DNA of 43,199 bases from contig JAFUGG010000043.1 in NCBI GenBank assembly GCA_017469525.1, forward strand, positions 1-43,199. Reading direction: 5' to 3'. The DNA comes from Bacteroidaceae bacterium (GTDB taxonomy: Bacteria; Bacteroidota; Bacteroidia; Bacteroidales; Bacteroidaceae). This document shows, one piece after another, positions 42,351 to 43,199 of the stretch (positions are counted from its first letter, which is position 1; every line of letters starts with the position of its first letter). Below the pieces are notes generated by a model, which was not told the origin of the DNA, did no database searches, and saw only the letters and a list, made by a program, of their open reading frames with translations. A program made the position numbers and the translations under genes.

Positions 42351-43039
42351 CCGAAAAGCATTATAGCAAGACGCTCGAAGGCAAACTGCTTCCTGTCGTG
42401 CAGGCCGGAGATGCCGAAGGGCTCGTCTCGCTGCTATCTTCATTTTCCAGAAGTGAGCAGCGAACTGCTGGCTATATGCTCGGAGAACGGCTCTTGCTCG
42501 ATTGCTCTGCCGACCTCTATTGGCAGATGACGGAGGCACTGGTGCACTACGAGAGCAAGGCTTATCTCGTCACCATGATGAAGACTTTTCTCGTTCGACT
42601 GAAGAACGGTTTGGCTGGACTTTCGGATGCGTGTTTCAAGCGTCTTGCTTCGGGCTTCAACGAGGTGGAACGGCAGAAGGTTGGGTTGCTCATCTTGCCC
42701 CAGCTGGACCATCCGAGGCAGGTGGAGGAGCTCTTCGCTGCGATGGGCATTCCGAAAGGCCGCGAGCAGATGGTCTATCTGGTCCGTGTGGACACCCTGC
42801 CTTGTTTGTTCCTGTTGTTGCGTTCCTTGCGTTACATCGAGCACGACAGGAGCGAGGTCTTGAAGGTTGCCCGCCAGTTGATGAAACGCGGAACGGGAGG
42901 CAGTTTCAATCTTGCCAGCATCATCAAGGTTGCTTTCGGACTGGAGGAGTTGACCGGTACTTTCTCCCTTCGTCTTCAGCCCTATCAGATAGCCCGTCTG
43001 GAGCAGTCGTACGAGGCTTTTTGCCAGAGCGTAGGATAA
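42344..43039 (+). CDS. Uncharacterised helical protein coupled to the rha operon
   Basis: About 231 residues with no recognised family. The frame can start at GTG 42344 (seven-base overlap with rhaD) or the neighbouring CTG. The first in-frame ATG is over 120 bases further in. Sequence is almost wholly alpha-helical, with leucine-rich amphipathic helices (KLLPVVQAGDAEGLVSLLSS, ERLLLDCSADLYWQMTEALV, KVGLLILPQLDHPRQVEELF) suggestive of HEAT/ARM-like repeats. There is no signal peptide, membrane segment or catalytic motif. Overlap with rhaD implies translational coupling. Not a known rhamnose enzyme. Confidence 0.7.
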   Translation: MLTEKHYSKTLEGKLLPVVQAGDAEGLVSLLSSFSRSEQRTAGYMLGERLLLDCSADLYWQMTEALVHYESKAYLVTMMKTFLVRLKNGLAGLSDACFKRLASGFNEVERQKVGLLILPQLDHPRQVEELFAAMGIPKGREQMVYLVRVDTLPCLFLLLRSLRYIEHDRSEVLKVARQLMKRGTGGSFNLASIIKVAFGLEELTGTFSLRLQPYQIARLEQSYEAFCQSVG

Positions 43040-43101
43040 TCAGTAATTCAAAGATTTTTATTATTGCTGTCCGCTAAAACTTTTTTCTCGATATAAAAAT
43101 T

Positions 43102-43136
43102 AGGCTGAAGCCCTCGCTTGGGTTTCAGCCTTTTTT
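43102..43136 (+). terminator. Terminator after the rha operon or within the IS end
   Basis: AGGCTGAAGCCC pairs with GGGTTTCAGCCT (one G-T pair) around a six-base loop, followed by six Ts. It would stop readthrough from the rha operon into the next gene. Confidence 0.88.
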
Positions 43137-43138
43137 GT

Positions 43139-43146
43139 TATCTTTG
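43139..43146 (+). promoter_or_regulatory. -7 element of the last gene
   Basis: TATCTTTG matches TAnnTTTG, 24 bases before the ATG at 43171. The -33 position falls inside the preceding hairpin and is weak. Confidence 0.5.
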
Positions 43147-43170
43147 CTTTCGCTACAAAACATCAATAAC

Positions 43171-43199
43171 ATGGACAAAGGTACACATTTTATCGGACA
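43171..43199 (+). CDS. Start of a gene, possibly an IS4-family transposase (truncated by window edge)
   Basis: Only MDKGTHFIG and a partial codon are visible. This opening resembles IS4-family transposases of Bacteroidales, which begin with a Met-x-Lys-Gly-Thr-His-Phe-type segment as far as I recall. Nine residues are too few to be sure. Confidence 0.4.

Larger units (their letters stand above)
43067..43199 (+). mobile_element. Probable left end of an insertion sequence
   Basis: The sequence from CTGTCCGCTAAAAC (about 43067) contains a terminator hairpin, a -7 element and the first codons of a gene resembling an IS4-type transposase. The right end is outside the window, so terminal repeats cannot be compared. 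The boundary is inferred. Confidence 0.45.

Overview
The window looks like a chromosomal segment from a Bacteroidales bacterium, most likely Prevotellaceae (Prevotella/Segatella-like). The evidence is the repeated Bacteroidetes promoter pattern (TTTG, 19-20 bp, TAnnTTTG) in front of many genes, the near absence of Shine-Dalgarno sequences, a dockerin-tailed surface protein, a BspA-type leucine-rich-repeat protein, RprXY-type two-component genes, an EF-G2 paralogue and a DUF6452/DUF6048 pair. Most of the window is roughly balanced in base composition. About 23.8-26.8 kb is clearly AT-richer.

Layout. 1-76: 3' end of a tRNA and its terminator. 178-335: copy A of a palindromic dispersed element. 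643-5802: 1719-residue secreted dockerin protein, followed by a 22-bp tandem array. 6082-9385 (minus): DJ-1/PfpI gene, ispD, recG. 9467-12039 (plus): nadK and an ABC exporter. 12040-12743: spacer with three hairpins. 12744-13652: outer-membrane barrel protein. 13743-16015 (minus): histidine kinase/response regulator pair. 16137-20329 (minus): DUF4827 lipoprotein, hemW, EF-G2. 20360-21027 (minus): higBA toxin-antitoxin. 21178-23045 (plus): LRR protein and a membrane Ser/Thr kinase. 23172-23735 (minus): possible DNA-binding protein. 24391-26787 (plus): AT-rich accessory stretch with a secreted unknown, a C-terminal tail remnant and a COG1672-like ATPase.

26916-36414 is a long minus-strand run: DUF4199, GT2 glycosyltransferase, DUF6452, DUF6048, ApbE, Crp/Fnr regulator, M3 peptidase, dCMP deaminase, S41 protease, NrnA. 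At 36518-36818 a promoter drives SRP RNA and tRNA-Thr(TGT), followed by a terminator. Copy B of the palindromic element (36851-37006) lies just beyond, inverted relative to copy A. 37434-43039 (plus) is a rhamnose catabolic operon: rhamnulokinase, isomerase, an MFS permease, the aldolase, and a fifth coupled gene I do not recognise. The last ~130 bp look like the left end of an insertion sequence.

How the genes fit together. The rha genes form a complete import-to-cleavage route for L-rhamnose, but no regulator or lactaldehyde reductase is in view. EF-G2 has substitutions at key GTPase positions, like the B. thetaiotaomicron paralogue reported to lack GTPase activity. The strongest signals that genes do not explain are: the ~155-bp nested-palindrome element in two inverted copies beside tRNA loci; two 22-bp-period arrays in convergent spacers; a 25-bp direct-repeat site in front of two divergent genes; a 32-bp inverted repeat containing the hemW start codon; and low-complexity tracts that supply the starts, N-termini or internal segments of several genes.
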